Assembly (NCBI RefSeq): GCF_023156285.1
Contig: NZ_JAKZAJ010000001.1
Coordinates: forward strand, 930,001-994,000
DNA length: 64,000 bases
Direction of reading: 5' to 3'
Source of the DNA: Marinobacter koreensis
Lineage (GTDB): Bacteria > Pseudomonadota > Gammaproteobacteria > Pseudomonadales > Oleiphilaceae
The translations under genes were made by a program, and so were the position numbers. Under the pieces are notes generated by a model. The model saw nothing but the letters and a program-made list of their open reading frames with translations, was not told where the DNA came from and made no database searches. How positions within the stretch are numbered: the stretch's first letter is position 1; every line of letters starts with the position of its first letter. Below, piece after piece: positions 1-8,913 of the stretch.

Positions 1-2
1 GT

Positions 3-689
3 GACCTCATCCTGAAGGAACTGGCGTCTCTCGGGCCAATGGGAAAGGGCGAGAGATGGGTGGCCGTTGTGTTTGTCACAACGGCTGCTGCCTGGATTCT
101 TCGGCCCCTGCTGTCGGAATCACTGTTGCCCTGGCTGAACGATACGGGAATAGCCGTTGGCGCAGCTATCCTGATGTTCCTGATCCCGGTTAATGTGCGC
201 GAAGGTCAATTCCTGATGGACTGGGAAACCGCCAGGGGATTGCCCTGGGGAGTTCTCCTCCTGTTCGGCGGAGGCCTCGCGATGGCCGGGGTGATCAGCA
301 GTTCGGGGCTGGCGGCCTGGATCGCCGGTGCGTTGGGGACGGCCGGCGTTCTGCCGACACTGGTTCTGATGGCGCTGGTCATTACCGTGATCATCTTTCT
401 GACCGAAGTGACCAGCAATACGGCGACAGCCGCCGCCTTTCTGCCGCTGCTCGGCGCTCTGGCCGAGGCCCAGGGATTGCCGCCGGTATTACTCACGGTC
501 CCGGCAGGCATTGCGGCCAGCTGCGCCTTCATGATGCCGGTGGCGACGCCACCCAACGCCATCGTGTTTTCCAGTGGTGATATGGCTATCCGCGACATGA
601 TTCACGCAGGCTTTGCCCTTAACCTGATGGGGATCGTGGTGGTTACGGCGGCCAGTTACGTACTGGTTGGGCTGATCTTCCTTGGCTGA
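3..689 (+). CDS. SLC13/DASS-family anion:sodium symporter, C-terminal part (5' end outside window)
   Basis: Integral inner-membrane carrier of the divalent-anion:Na+ symporter family; substrate (dicarboxylate, sulfate or similar) cannot be told from this part. The open frame runs in from the left edge, so the visible ATG at 39 is internal. Hydrophobic segments alternate with short loops. The family's Na+/substrate signature is visible as TSNTATAAAFLP, followed by a second conserved loop, MPVATPPNAIVFSSG. The protein ends in a last membrane segment, as is usual. What lies upstream is unknown. Family call is firm, substrate unknown. Confidence 0.9.
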   Translation, partial: DLILKELASLGPMGKGERWVAVVFVTTAAAWILRPLLSESLLPWLNDTGIAVGAAILMFLIPVNVREGQFLMDWETARGLPWGVLLLFGGGLAMAGVISSSGLAAWIAGALGTAGVLPTLVLMALVITVIIFLTEVTSNTATAAAFLPLLGALAEAQGLPPVLLTVPAGIAASCAFMMPVATPPNAIVFSSGDMAIRDMIHAGFALNLMGIVVVTAASYVLVGLIFLG

Positions 690-919
690 CGGTGAAACGG
701 AGGTCAGCTTCCTGCTATGATTCCGGCAGCCTCATGGTGTGTCCGGGGTCCCTTCCTGACGGCATGAACCAGTTCTCAAAACGCCCGCCGGCGGCCTCTT
801 CTGCAGGGGCAGATTTGAGGCACAGTTATCTTTAAGGGTACCGGGATTTCGGTATCTTACCGTAACAACATGTAACCCGATTTCGATCGTGGTCAAAAGA
901 AACAGGGACTTCGTCTGAC

Positions 920-1720
920 ATGCTGCTGGTGCTCGCCGGATCTATCCTAACATTCGCCATGGTGCAGGAAGCGACCAAGGTTGAGCCGTTCGATAAAAAC
1001 GAGATTGTGATCGAACAGGACGTGGATTCCAGCCCGGTCAAGCTCAGGAATGATATCCGGGTGGAGCCTCTGGTAGAGCAGAAGTACCGGAACATCGTTC
1101 ACCAGGCCTATGACTACAGCTGCGGCAGCGCCGCACTGACCATCATACTGAACTACTACCTCGGTCGAACCCTGTCGGAGCGACAGGTGATGGAAGGGCT
1201 GCTGCATTATGGCGAGAGCGACCGAATCGTGCAGCGCCGGGCATTCTCAATGCTTGACATGAAACGCCTGGTTACGGCCCTTGGGTATCCCTCCGGCGGT
1301 TTTCGGGCAACCATCGACGATCTCAAAGACCTGGACCACCCGGCCATCGTTCCGATTCATCATGCCGGATTCAAACACTTCGTGGTGCTTCGGACGATTC
1401 GGGATGGACGGGCCTTCATCGCCGATCCCTCCGTAGGAAACATCTCGTTTACGCTCCCGCAATTCGAAAACAAATGGGATGGCAACGTGCTCTTCATTGT
1501 TTTTCCCGGTAGCGACAAGCCGCTCGACAACCTGGAGCTGAAAGAGGAAGACCTGCGTTTTGTAGACGACCAGACAATGACCCTGCTGGCACTGGACCGG
1601 ATTCCGGAATTCCATGACGCCACCGAAAGACGTATCCAGAATTTGCTGGAGCGACAGAAGAACAACCCGGACGGCAGTGTTGAAAACACCCGTAAACAAC
1701 TCTACTACCGTCGCAACTAG
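920..1720 (+). CDS. Exported C39-type papain-fold cysteine peptidase
   Basis: A 266-residue protein with a hydrophobic N-terminus (about residues 1-17) that should act as a signal peptide or anchor, so the catalytic domain faces the periplasm. The C39 catalytic set looks intact: Gln62, Cys68 in YDYSCGSAAL, His153 in FKHFVVL, Asp169 in FIADPS. C39 domains usually cut double-glycine leaders and are fused to ABC exporters; this one stands alone, as FapD does in the Pseudomonas functional-amyloid operon. It is followed after 61 bp by an outer-membrane barrel gene, so co-transcription is likely. The substrate is not evident nearby. ATG 920 was chosen because it gives the signal sequence and has AGGGAC just upstream. 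Confidence 0.85.
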   Translation: MLLVLAGSILTFAMVQEATKVEPFDKNEIVIEQDVDSSPVKLRNDIRVEPLVEQKYRNIVHQAYDYSCGSAALTIILNYYLGRTLSERQVMEGLLHYGESDRIVQRRAFSMLDMKRLVTALGYPSGGFRATIDDLKDLDHPAIVPIHHAGFKHFVVLRTIRDGRAFIADPSVGNISFTLPQFENKWDGNVLFIVFPGSDKPLDNLELKEEDLRFVDDQTMTLLALDRIPEFHDATERRIQNLLERQKNNPDGSVENTRKQLYYRRN

Positions 1721-1781
1721 TGCATCCGGGAGCATGTTTCCCGGGACAGGAACACTACAAATACAAGATTAGGGAGTCAGG

Positions 1782-2792
1782 ATGAATCGTTGGTTCGTGC
1801 GAGGTTTTATCCTTGTTTCCACGGCAGCTCTGTTTCCAGACATGGTTCTGGCACAGGATGGGAACGTGGACAAAGCGCGGGAAGCGCTTGCCAAACAGGA
1901 AGGGGACGAAGATTCCTCCAAGCAGCTGGAAGAGGTGTTTCAGGCGGCGGAAAAAAACTATTCCCTCCAGAAGAAGGGAACCCATGCGCTGAACTACTCC
2001 TTTGACTACTCCTATACCGGAGATCAGAGACTGGACCTGGCCATCACCAATGGCTCAGTCCGTAACCTCGATGTGGTGCCTTCGGCAACGCACAACTTCA
2101 CCAACTCGTTTTCCTACGATTACGGGTTGCTCGATAACGTCACCATTGGCACCCGGATCCCTCTGGTCGTGAAATACGATACCGAAGATGAGCTGAGCGT
2201 TTACGACGTCGGGGATGTGTCCTTCACCGGTCGTTGGCAGCCGTTCGCCTACGTGCCGGGCAAGATGTCCACGACCTTCTTCGGCACGCTGACCACCAAG
2301 ACCGGTGTCAGCCCCTACGAGATCGATATCAAGGAACAGCTTTCCACCGGCAGCGGTTATTATTCGCTGGGTGGCGGCGCCAGTCTCTCCAAGGTCCTGG
2401 ACCCCGTGGTCGTGTTTGGTTCGGTCAGCGCGACCTATAATCTGCCAGCCAAGGACCTCAATCAGGTCCGTGGGGCTCGACTTCTGGTGGAAGTGGAACC
2501 CGGATTCGGTCTTTCCGGATCCGCCGGCTTTGCGTATTCACTCTCCTACGATGTTTCCCTGAGTATCTCCGCCCAGCTGAGCTACAGCGACCAGACTGTC
2601 CTGACCTTCTCCAATGGAGAGCAGGCCGTGGCTCAGGATCAGATGACCGGCTTTCTGAGCATGTCCCTGGGTACGCGTGTCAGTGAGACCACCATTGTGA
2701 ATACCAGTCTCGGTATCGGTCTGACGCAAGACGCGCCGGACTTTTCTGTGGGGGTCTCCCTGCCCATTAACTTCTCTGGCCTGAAAGAGTGA
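1782..2792 (+). CDS. Outer-membrane beta-barrel protein with N-terminal helical segment
   Basis: 336 residues. A signal peptide is visible, with likely cleavage after VLA at residue 24. Residues 28-65 are charged, Ala/Glu/Lys/Gln-rich and probably helical. From about residue 66 the sequence alternates polar and hydrophobic residues in short Gly/Tyr/Ser-rich strands, typical of a barrel of the MetA-pathway (phenol degradation) type. The combination of short helix and barrel, next to a C39 protease, resembles the FapF/FapD pair of Pseudomonas in layout; this is an analogy, not a demonstrated homology. A preceding AGGGAGTC-like ribosome site supports the ATG at 1782. Substrate unknown. Confidence 0.75.
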   Translation: MNRWFVRGFILVSTAALFPDMVLAQDGNVDKAREALAKQEGDEDSSKQLEEVFQAAEKNYSLQKKGTHALNYSFDYSYTGDQRLDLAITNGSVRNLDVVPSATHNFTNSFSYDYGLLDNVTIGTRIPLVVKYDTEDELSVYDVGDVSFTGRWQPFAYVPGKMSTTFFGTLTTKTGVSPYEIDIKEQLSTGSGYYSLGGGASLSKVLDPVVVFGSVSATYNLPAKDLNQVRGARLLVEVEPGFGLSGSAGFAYSLSYDVSLSISAQLSYSDQTVLTFSNGEQAVAQDQMTGFLSMSLGTRVSETTIVNTSLGIGLTQDAPDFSVGVSLPINFSGLKE

Positions 2793-2830
2793 TTGCAGAG
2801 GTCGGCGAATTTCGGCAAGGGAAGACTTTC

Positions 2831-4456
2831 ATGGGACACACCAAGCGCAACCAGCACATACTCGCAGCCCTGATCGCATCGACGCTCTCATGCGGTGCAC
2901 ATGCCCAGTTCACCCAGAACCTGACGATCCATCCCAAGGCCCTGGCCCTGGGCAACGCGGTAACGGCGGATCCACCGGGTATAATGGCGGTCCACTACAA
3001 TCCGGCTGGCCTGACCAAGCTGGATGGTCGCCAGCTGGAAGTAAACCTGTTGAGCGTTTACCTCGACAGCGATGCGGATTTTTATGCGCCGGAGGGTTAC
3101 GAGATCTTCGGCATCGATGGTCTCGAGATTGATCCGAAAACCGGCAAGCAGAAGGATCCCGTGGCGAACAGCCACAGCCACACCAACAATGTGGCCCTGT
3201 TCGTGCCGGGCTACGGCATCTTGAGAATGCCGCCGGGGCCTGCGGTTGCCCCATCGGCTGGCATCAGCATCAATCCACCGGGGTCCAAACTGACCTTTGC
3301 CAATGCCTTCTACCTGCCCATGGCAGCCGGGTTTTACCGCGAAAAAGACGATCCTGGCCGTTATCAGCCCCAGGCAGCGGCGTTGCAGCGGATTACCTAC
3401 CTGTCGCCAACCGTGGGCTATAAAATCAATGATGCCTGGTCGGTCGGGGCCGGGATCCATCTGTCGCACCAGGGTATTGCGGCGGATCAGTACATGCGTG
3501 CTCCGAACATGTTGCTGGGGGTGGCAGAGATCCTTCAGGATGCGTTCAACTGCGAAAGCGGGGACGAACCGCTTCAGCCGTGGCTTGCACTCTGTGGCGG
3601 TAATGTCGGCCCCTGGGACGATATCGGCGCGCTCAATATCAAGGTGGAGGATAGCCTGTCTCCCACTTATCACCTGGGGGTGATGTGGGAGCCGACTGAC
3701 TGGTTTACCTGGGGGGCAAACTACTCCTCGGAAGCCGATATGAATATGAAAGGCACGTTCGAGATCCAGTATACCGATGACTGGTCCGGTTTCTGGCAGA
3801 GCGTGAACAGTTCGGTTCTGGGGGCGATCACATCGGCGATCCTGAGCCTGCCCTCCGGCGCGCCGAGGGAAGCGGGTAATGTCAGTATGGATCTGGTGTA
3901 TCCCCAGCACTTCCAGACCGGGATCAGCGTGGATGTCCATCCCAAACTAACCCTGAACGCCGACATTGGCTGGACGGACTATGCCCAGTGGGATGCGTTC
4001 CTGTTCCGATTCGATCGAAACCTCGAGTTTCTCAATGCGGCAAGGATTCTGTCGCCGGACAATGCCACACCCAATACACTGAGGTTGCCGCTGGGCTTCA
4101 AGAGCCAGTGGAACTGGGCCTTTGGGGCGGAGTTCCATGCCTCCTCCCGTCTGGACCTTCGGGCCGGTGTGGAGATCCGGGATTCGGTGATTCCCGACGA
4201 CCAGCGGCAGGTCATGGCACCGTTCGGCGGGGCTAACCTCTACAGCATCGGGATGGGGTATCGCTGGGACAAGGATACCCAGATCGACATGAACCTGAGC
4301 TATCTCCAGTCGATCGAGACAATACCGGCGAACGGCAGCTGTAACGTGAACTGCGATAATATTACCAACATCATCTACAATCCCTATGCGGGGCTGGATA
4401 TCAAGACGTCGTTGAGGGTGGTCTCGGCGGGCTTGAGCTTCCGCACCAAATTCTGA
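2831..4456 (+). CDS. FadL/OmpP1/TodX-family outer-membrane channel
   Basis: 541 residues. Proteins of this family pass hydrophobic compounds (long-chain fatty acids, alkanes, aromatics) through the outer membrane by lateral diffusion. The signal peptide ends near AHA (residue 25). The mature N-terminus carries the family pattern (KALALGNAVTADPPGIMAVHYNPAGL region, residues about 33-58), and the chain ends in Phe like most outer-membrane barrels. A longer frame opens at 2789, but the ATG at 2831 has AAGGGA at a good distance and starts directly with the signal peptide. It lies 38 bp after the barrel gene. Loop insertions with paired Cys are visible (for example NGSCNVNCDN). Marinobacter uses FadL-type AupA for alkane uptake, so a hydrocarbon or lipid substrate is possible. 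Confidence 0.85.
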   Translation: MGHTKRNQHILAALIASTLSCGAHAQFTQNLTIHPKALALGNAVTADPPGIMAVHYNPAGLTKLDGRQLEVNLLSVYLDSDADFYAPEGYEIFGIDGLEIDPKTGKQKDPVANSHSHTNNVALFVPGYGILRMPPGPAVAPSAGISINPPGSKLTFANAFYLPMAAGFYREKDDPGRYQPQAAALQRITYLSPTVGYKINDAWSVGAGIHLSHQGIAADQYMRAPNMLLGVAEILQDAFNCESGDEPLQPWLALCGGNVGPWDDIGALNIKVEDSLSPTYHLGVMWEPTDWFTWGANYSSEADMNMKGTFEIQYTDDWSGFWQSVNSSVLGAITSAILSLPSGAPREAGNVSMDLVYPQHFQTGISVDVHPKLTLNADIGWTDYAQWDAFLFRFDRNLEFLNAARILSPDNATPNTLRLPLGFKSQWNWAFGAEFHASSRLDLRAGVEIRDSVIPDDQRQVMAPFGGANLYSIGMGYRWDKDTQIDMNLSYLQSIETIPANGSCNVNCDNITNIIYNPYAGLDIKTSLRVVSAGLSFRTKF

Positions 4457-4488
4457 TGATCCCTGTCCCGACGACCTGGTGGTAAGCA

Positions 4489-5544
4489 ATGTCCCAATGG
4501 CGCCTTGACCAACGCCTGTGTCTACTGACTCTGGTTACGCTACTCTCGGCTGGCTGTCAGATCGGCGGGTCCCCGGTCAGTGAAAAGGAGGGCTATTTCA
4601 CCTGGGTTGATGAACAGGGCCAGGTCCGCTACTCACCCATTCCCAAAGGCGAGGGGGATAAAACTCGAAAAGTCACCACCAGCGCCGGCAAGGGCAATGC
4701 CAGCGCCGACGCTGGCGATGGATCGCCAGAGGTGCCCACCGGTCTTCAGGAAGAGGATGAATACACCCTGGAAAACTACCCCGATGCCAACGAATTGGCG
4801 AAAAAGGGCTATATCCGCAAAGGTGAGCCAAAGCCGTATTTCACCTGGAAAGACGCCGAGGGGAATATTCGTGTCAGCTATTACACGCCTGACACACGGA
4901 CCGATCAGCAGAAGGGCCGGATTCCGCCCCCGATTACGCTGACGCCGGCGACAACGCACGAGCCCGGGGAGGGCGGACTGCCTGAACAGCCGGTGGAAGG
5001 TTACGATCCCAATGCTCTGGCCATACTCGGCGCCGACGAAGCCGGAACCTTCTTTAACACCTTCGCCAGGGCTTGCTGCCAGTCTCTCAAAACCGGTGAT
5101 CGCCAACCCTGGATATCGGGGCGGGAGTTCGAAGTGGACCTCGATGCGGAGTCGTCAACCCATGGATTTTCGACGGGCGACAGCCCCTATGCGGTGATCG
5201 AGTTGCCCTGGCCACGACAACACCCGGACTTTGTGCTCCATTTGAGGTCGTACGCCAATGAAGGTGTGTTTGTGCCGTCACTGGTTTTCCTGAATGCGGA
5301 TTTCCAGCCACTGCGGGTGGTAACGGATATTGCAGCCACATTCGTGCCGGAAAACTGGCATTCCCTGGCCCATCTGGAGGCCTGGTTGCCGGTGTTCCCG
5401 GCAAAGGGCGAACGCTGGATGGTCATTTTCACCCGTAACCGGGACCTGGATAATCAGACGGTCACGGAGACCCGGTATGGGCCCAAGGCGATTCCGCATC
5501 TCAAGACCGGTGAAATCGGCCTTGAGATGGCATCGGAGGACTGA
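4489..5544 (+). CDS. Lipoprotein with two DUF4124-like motifs and a MalM-type C-terminal domain
   Basis: 351 residues. The lipobox LLSAGC puts the acylated Cys at residue 23. Two copies of a short DUF4124-like motif follow (YFTWVDEQGQVRYS at 36-49 and YFTWKDAEGNIRVSYY at 117-132), separated by an acidic linker. Residues about 190-350 align by eye with E. coli MalM: a beta-rich domain with the matching segments VFVPSLVFLN, WMVIFTRNRDL and a paired Cys (ACCQS) at its start. MalM's molecular function is unsettled even in E. coli, and no maltose genes occur here, so a sugar role is not implied. It is the last gene of the C39/barrel/FadL run, 32 bp after fadL-like. Probably an envelope accessory factor of that cluster. 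Confidence 0.7.
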   Translation: MSQWRLDQRLCLLTLVTLLSAGCQIGGSPVSEKEGYFTWVDEQGQVRYSPIPKGEGDKTRKVTTSAGKGNASADAGDGSPEVPTGLQEEDEYTLENYPDANELAKKGYIRKGEPKPYFTWKDAEGNIRVSYYTPDTRTDQQKGRIPPPITLTPATTHEPGEGGLPEQPVEGYDPNALAILGADEAGTFFNTFARACCQSLKTGDRQPWISGREFEVDLDAESSTHGFSTGDSPYAVIELPWPRQHPDFVLHLRSYANEGVFVPSLVFLNADFQPLRVVTDIAATFVPENWHSLAHLEAWLPVFPAKGERWMVIFTRNRDLDNQTVTETRYGPKAIPHLKTGEIGLEMASED

Positions 5545-5551
5545 CCGGGAC

Positions 5552-6568
5552 TCAGTCTTCCGGTCTGCTCAGATCCAGCCATGGCTGAGACAGCCAGAAG
5601 AAATGGCCATTGCCGGCAGGATAAGTACAGTTGTAGCGGAACCGCCGGCTATCGAAGGGGCGTGGCGCCTCCACATTCACCCGGTTTTGCCCCTCAATAC
5701 TGATCTCGATACGCCCCATTCCGGAGGCAAAGCAGGTCAGCCGCTTCGGTGACCAGGCATCGCTGAGTGTCAGGTCCAGTGCGGGTGGGTTGGAGCGGAT
5801 CACACTATCCGGCAACGCATTCGCCTCTGTCGGAAAGGCCAGACTTTTCAGTTTGCTTTTGAGGCTTCCCAATTGTCCGTAGGCATTGGCCATCGGAAAC
5901 CGGGGCATTCGGGTCGAATCGGACCCGGGACCAATCGGTCCGGATTGTTGGCCATACCCGTACCATTGCCGACCTCTCAGCTTTTTCTGGAGCTGGACGT
6001 CGAATTCCCCATAGGGATAGGCAAATAGTGTCGGATCACTTTCGAGGCGGTTCTGAAGGGCCTCGCTTGCACGGTCGAGACTCTGATCCACGCGCCGGTT
6101 CCAGTCTTCGGCATTCTCGTCCGGCCGTTGCACCAGGTGCCCATGGTCGGCGCTGTGGTTGGCGATGGTCACGCCGGGTCGACCGGATAAGGTGCGGAGC
6201 TGCTCCCAGGTCATATAACCGGTACGCCCGACCGCATCGGTGTTGACGAAAACGGTGTAGGGAAAACCGTGATCCTCCAGCAGCGGTGCTGCCGTCTCAT
6301 AAACCGAGTCATAGGCATCGTCAAAGGTGATGGCTACCTCTTTGCGGTCATCCCCCTCAAGCGCTTTAACGGTACCTTCTTTCAGCGGCACGACGGGAAG
6401 CCCCATCGTCTCGACCATGTCCATCTGTGCCCGGAACAGCGATACCGAGGTGCTGGTGGATGGCGGGGTGCTGTCGTCGACGTGGTGATACTGCAGCACG
6501 ACAAGGTCGGCTCTGGCATTGAGGCTGGCGGCGGCCAACAGGGACATGAGAAGGCAGTGTTTCAGCAT
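5552..6568 (-). CDS. Exported polysaccharide deacetylase family protein
   Basis: 338 residues with a signal peptide (cleavage near NARA, residue 20). The NodB-homology domain covers about residues 22-230. Motif 1 is AITFDDAYDS and the metal-binding motif 2 is NHSADHGHL, so the Asp-His-His set is present. Such enzymes remove N-acetyl groups from peptidoglycan or exopolysaccharide sugars. The C-terminal roughly 100 residues form a separate beta-rich domain I do not recognise. It is the last gene of a leftward group with a J-domain gene (26 bp gap) and a TetR gene. Substrate unknown. Confidence 0.85.
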   Translation of the reverse strand: MLKHCLLMSLLAAASLNARADLVVLQYHHVDDSTPPSTSTSVSLFRAQMDMVETMGLPVVPLKEGTVKALEGDDRKEVAITFDDAYDSVYETAAPLLEDHGFPYTVFVNTDAVGRTGYMTWEQLRTLSGRPGVTIANHSADHGHLVQRPDENAEDWNRRVDQSLDRASEALQNRLESDPTLFAYPYGEFDVQLQKKLRGRQWYGYGQQSGPIGPGSDSTRMPRFPMANAYGQLGSLKSKLKSLAFPTEANALPDSVIRSNPPALDLTLSDAWSPKRLTCFASGMGRIEISIEGQNRVNVEAPRPFDSRRFRYNCTYPAGNGHFFWLSQPWLDLSRPED

Positions 6569-6594
6569 GTTTGCGTGTCCGGTTTGAGGAGTGA

Positions 6595-7251
6595 TCAGGT
6601 TGAAGCCTGGAAATGGTGTTTCAGGACTGAGAAAGCCTGGTTCAGATTCTGGACCGTTTCGGTCGTCCCCCCGCGATCCGGGTGTGCCTGCATGACCGCA
6701 CGGCGAAACCGGCGCTTTACTTCTGCGAACTCGGAAGGAACCACGTCGAATCCCAGGGCACGAGCCGCTTTCCGGATGTCCTCGTGGGCGGGGCGGGCTG
6801 CTGGTCGGCCGGACCAGAAATCGTCCATCATCTGACGGATCGAGTCCTCGGACAACTGATAGTGGGTCAGGTCCAGGTAGAAGTTTCTCAACTCGTCATG
6901 TTGGCCGGGGACACCGGTTCCACCGACCACCGCTTCCCGGGACAGCTTTATGCGCAGGGGCGAAATGTCGAGGCGTTCGCCGGACTCGGTCAGGCGATCC
7001 CGCAGGCGGTAGAGGACGTGAAACAGCACGAAATGCACCGGATACAGCATTTCCGGCTCGTGAAAATTTACCTGTCCCAGTAGCTGCCAGGGCGGCCGCT
7101 GCAGCGTTTTGATCAGGTTCAGCTCGTCCATCCCGTCTGATGCGCTTCTCAGCTCATGTTCAACGGCGACCAGCAGGTGTTCGATCTGCCGGTCGAGGGC
7201 GCTTTCTGCCTCGGCCGACCTGATCGTCTCTTTTAAAGGCATGTCGGTCAT
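6595..7251 (-). CDS. DnaJ-related protein with C-terminal J domain
   Basis: 218 residues. The J domain is at the C-terminus (about 165-218) with the HPD motif at 190-192, the reverse of classical DnaJ order. The first roughly 140 residues match the DnaJ-related N-terminal family (WQLLGQVNFHEPEMLYPVHF stretch, 55-74). No Gly/Phe linker or zinc-finger domain is present. It should stimulate an Hsp70 ATPase for a specialised client. It lies 27 bp downstream of the tetR-like gene and just before the deacetylase gene. Confidence 0.85.
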   Translation of the reverse strand: MTDMPLKETIRSAEAESALDRQIEHLLVAVEHELRSASDGMDELNLIKTLQRPPWQLLGQVNFHEPEMLYPVHFVLFHVLYRLRDRLTESGERLDISPLRIKLSREAVVGGTGVPGQHDELRNFYLDLTHYQLSEDSIRQMMDDFWSGRPAARPAHEDIRKAARALGFDVVPSEFAEVKRRFRRAVMQAHPDRGGTTETVQNLNQAFSVLKHHFQAST

Positions 7252-7278
7252 GAGGGTATGGTAGGGGAGACTGCCCTC

Positions 7279-7923
7279 TCAGGAAAGTTTTGCCAGTTCG
7301 GGCAGTCCGCCAAGGAAAAGGACTGTCGAAAAACGTGCTGCCCCCTCGGCTTCCTGTTCGGCTGATTCCGGAGCATTGTGGGCCCTGCGAGCCACCGACA
7401 GGCTCATCTCGTAGGCCACCCCGAAAAAGCTGGCACACAGATACTCGTAGTCGACGCTCGGTAGAAGATTACGCTCCATCGCATCTCGCACATCCTCTTC
7501 CAGCGACGACATGGCCAGCTCAAGGAGATTGGAGCCGAACAGCTTTCTCAGCGCCCGGTCGTTCTGACGAGCCAGTTCATAGACAAGTGGATCCCGGGCG
7601 GTTGCCTGGTAAAGCCCGAGATAAGCCCGGTGAATGAAATCCTCCGTGGTGTGGGCGGACCGACGATTCCGGATCAGGCCGTCATTCAGGCGAGTGAGGA
7701 AATCGGTGAGCAGTGTGGCGAAGATGTCCTGCTTGCTCGTGAAATAATTGTAGAACGTGCCTGTGGCAAGGCCGCTGCGCTGGACGATATCCCGGATCGT
7801 GGCCCGGTCGTACCCCAGTTCCCGGAACGTGTCCCTGGCGGACATGAGAATGGCGTTGCGATTGCGGATGCGATTGCGTTCCCGCCGGCCGATGGCAGCG
7901 GTTTCGTCCTGTAACTTATCCAT
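7279..7923 (-). CDS. TetR/AcrR-family transcriptional regulator
   Basis: 214 residues. The N-terminal helix-turn-helix is clear ([14 protein letters not shown], then [17 protein letters not shown]), followed by a helical ligand domain with no recognisable specificity. The frame continues upstream to 8019, but the ATG at 7923 (MDKLQDE) gives the normal length. It is first in a leftward group with the J-domain and deacetylase genes and is divergent from ttcA across 72 bp, so it could control itself and its operon. The ligand is not known. Confidence 0.88.
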   Translation of the reverse strand: MDKLQDETAAIGRRERNRIRNRNAILMSARDTFRELGYDRATIRDIVQRSGLATGTFYNYFTSKQDIFATLLTDFLTRLNDGLIRNRRSAHTTEDFIHRAYLGLYQATARDPLVYELARQNDRALRKLFGSNLLELAMSSLEEDVRDAMERNLLPSVDYEYLCASFFGVAYEMSLSVARRAHNAPESAEQEAEGAARFSTVLFLGGLPELAKLS

Positions 7924-7956
7924 GTTGCTGACCTGTCCCTGAATCCCTGTGACGCG

Positions 7957-7962
7957 TATAAT
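7957..7962 (+). promoter_or_regulatory. Perfect -10 box upstream of ttcA
   Basis: TATAAT sits 33 bp before the ATG of ttcA inside the 72-bp tetR-ttcA gap. No convincing -35 hexamer is found 16-18 bp upstream, so the promoter may be weak or activator-dependent. It would yield a leader of about 25 nt with no clear Shine-Dalgarno site. Confidence 0.5.
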
Positions 7963-7995
7963 CGCGGGTTCACTGATTTTACGAACGTGGTTGTT

Positions 7996-8913
7996 ATGTC
8001 CGAAACGATGATCGCCCAATCTCCTGACTCCGTTACCGCATCCGAGCGGGATCGTCGCCAGAAGGTGGAAATCAACAAGCTACAGAAGCGTCTGCGCCGT
8101 GAAGTCGGTCAGGCCATCGCCGATTTCTCGATGATTGAGGCGGGCGACAAGGTTATGTGTTGCCTGTCCGGTGGCAAGGATTCCTATGCCATGCTGGACA
8201 TCCTGCTGAATCTGCAGAAAAGCGCCCCGGTGTCGTTCGAACTGATTGCCGTTAATCTCGACCAGAAACAACCGGGCTTCCCGGAGGAAGTACTGCCGGA
8301 ATACCTCAGTTCTCTCGGGATCGAATACCACATCATCGAGAAGGACACCTACAGCATTGTCAAGGAAAAGGTCCCGGAAGGGAAGACCACTTGTGGCCTT
8401 TGTTCCCGCCTACGTCGTGGAATTCTCTACAATTTTGCCGAAGAGCACGGGGTGACCAAGATCGCGCTCGGGCATCACCGGGATGATCTGCTTGAAACGC
8501 TGTTCCTGAATATGTTCTACGGAGGCAAACTCAAATCCATGCCCCCGGTCCTGCACAGCGATGATGGTCGCAACACGGTCATACGTCCGCTGGCGTACAG
8601 CCGCGAAAAGGACATTGCACGTTATGCGGCGTTGCGGGAATTTCCGATCATTCCCTGCAACCTGTGTGGATCGCAGGAAAACCTGCAACGGCAGGTGATC
8701 AAGGACATGTTCCAGACCTGGGACAAGCAACACCCCGGCCGTCTGGAAACGATGTTCCGGGCCATGTGCAATGTGGAACCTTCGCACCTGGCGGACCCGG
8801 ATCTCTACGATTTCAGGGAGGGGCGGCGTCTTGGCGGCAAGCGCCAGTCTGTCAATACAGCCGAGCCGCAGGCGGACCAGAGCTTTGGTCGCCTCGATGT
8901 GCTGAATATCTAG
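7996..8913 (+). CDS. ttcA: tRNA 2-thiocytidine(32) synthetase TtcA
   Basis: 305 residues from the ATG at 7996; a GTG at 7987 in frame is an alternative. TtcA thiolates cytidine 32 of certain tRNAs using an Fe-S cluster and ATP. The PP-loop is visible as CLSGGKDS, and the cluster-binding cysteines appear in [10 protein letters not shown] with a third Cys in IPCNLCGSQ. The conserved [14 protein letters not shown] stretch is typical. It is convergent with the TauE/SafE gene (4-bp overlap) and divergent from tetR. In many gammaproteobacteria ttcA lies near fnr/anr; here it directly borders the cbb3 locus. Confidence 0.96.
   Translation: MSETMIAQSPDSVTASERDRRQKVEINKLQKRLRREVGQAIADFSMIEAGDKVMCCLSGGKDSYAMLDILLNLQKSAPVSFELIAVNLDQKQPGFPEEVLPEYLSSLGIEYHIIEKDTYSIVKEKVPEGKTTCGLCSRLRRGILYNFAEEHGVTKIALGHHRDDLLETLFLNMFYGGKLKSMPPVLHSDDGRNTVIRPLAYSREKDIARYAALREFPIIPCNLCGSQENLQRQVIKDMFQTWDKQHPGRLETMFRAMCNVEPSHLADPDLYDFREGRRLGGKRQSVNTAEPQADQSFGRLDVLNI

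Noticed and set aside
684..707. GCTGAC-N12-GTCAGC repeat at the end of the SLC13 gene
   Set aside because: Only 6-bp arms, includes the stop codon and has no T run; not convincing as a terminator.
2888..3940. Long open frame antisense to the FadL-like gene
   Set aside because: Low-complexity Arg/His/Pro-rich translation without a family match; a shadow of a GC-rich real gene with signal peptide and barrel pattern.
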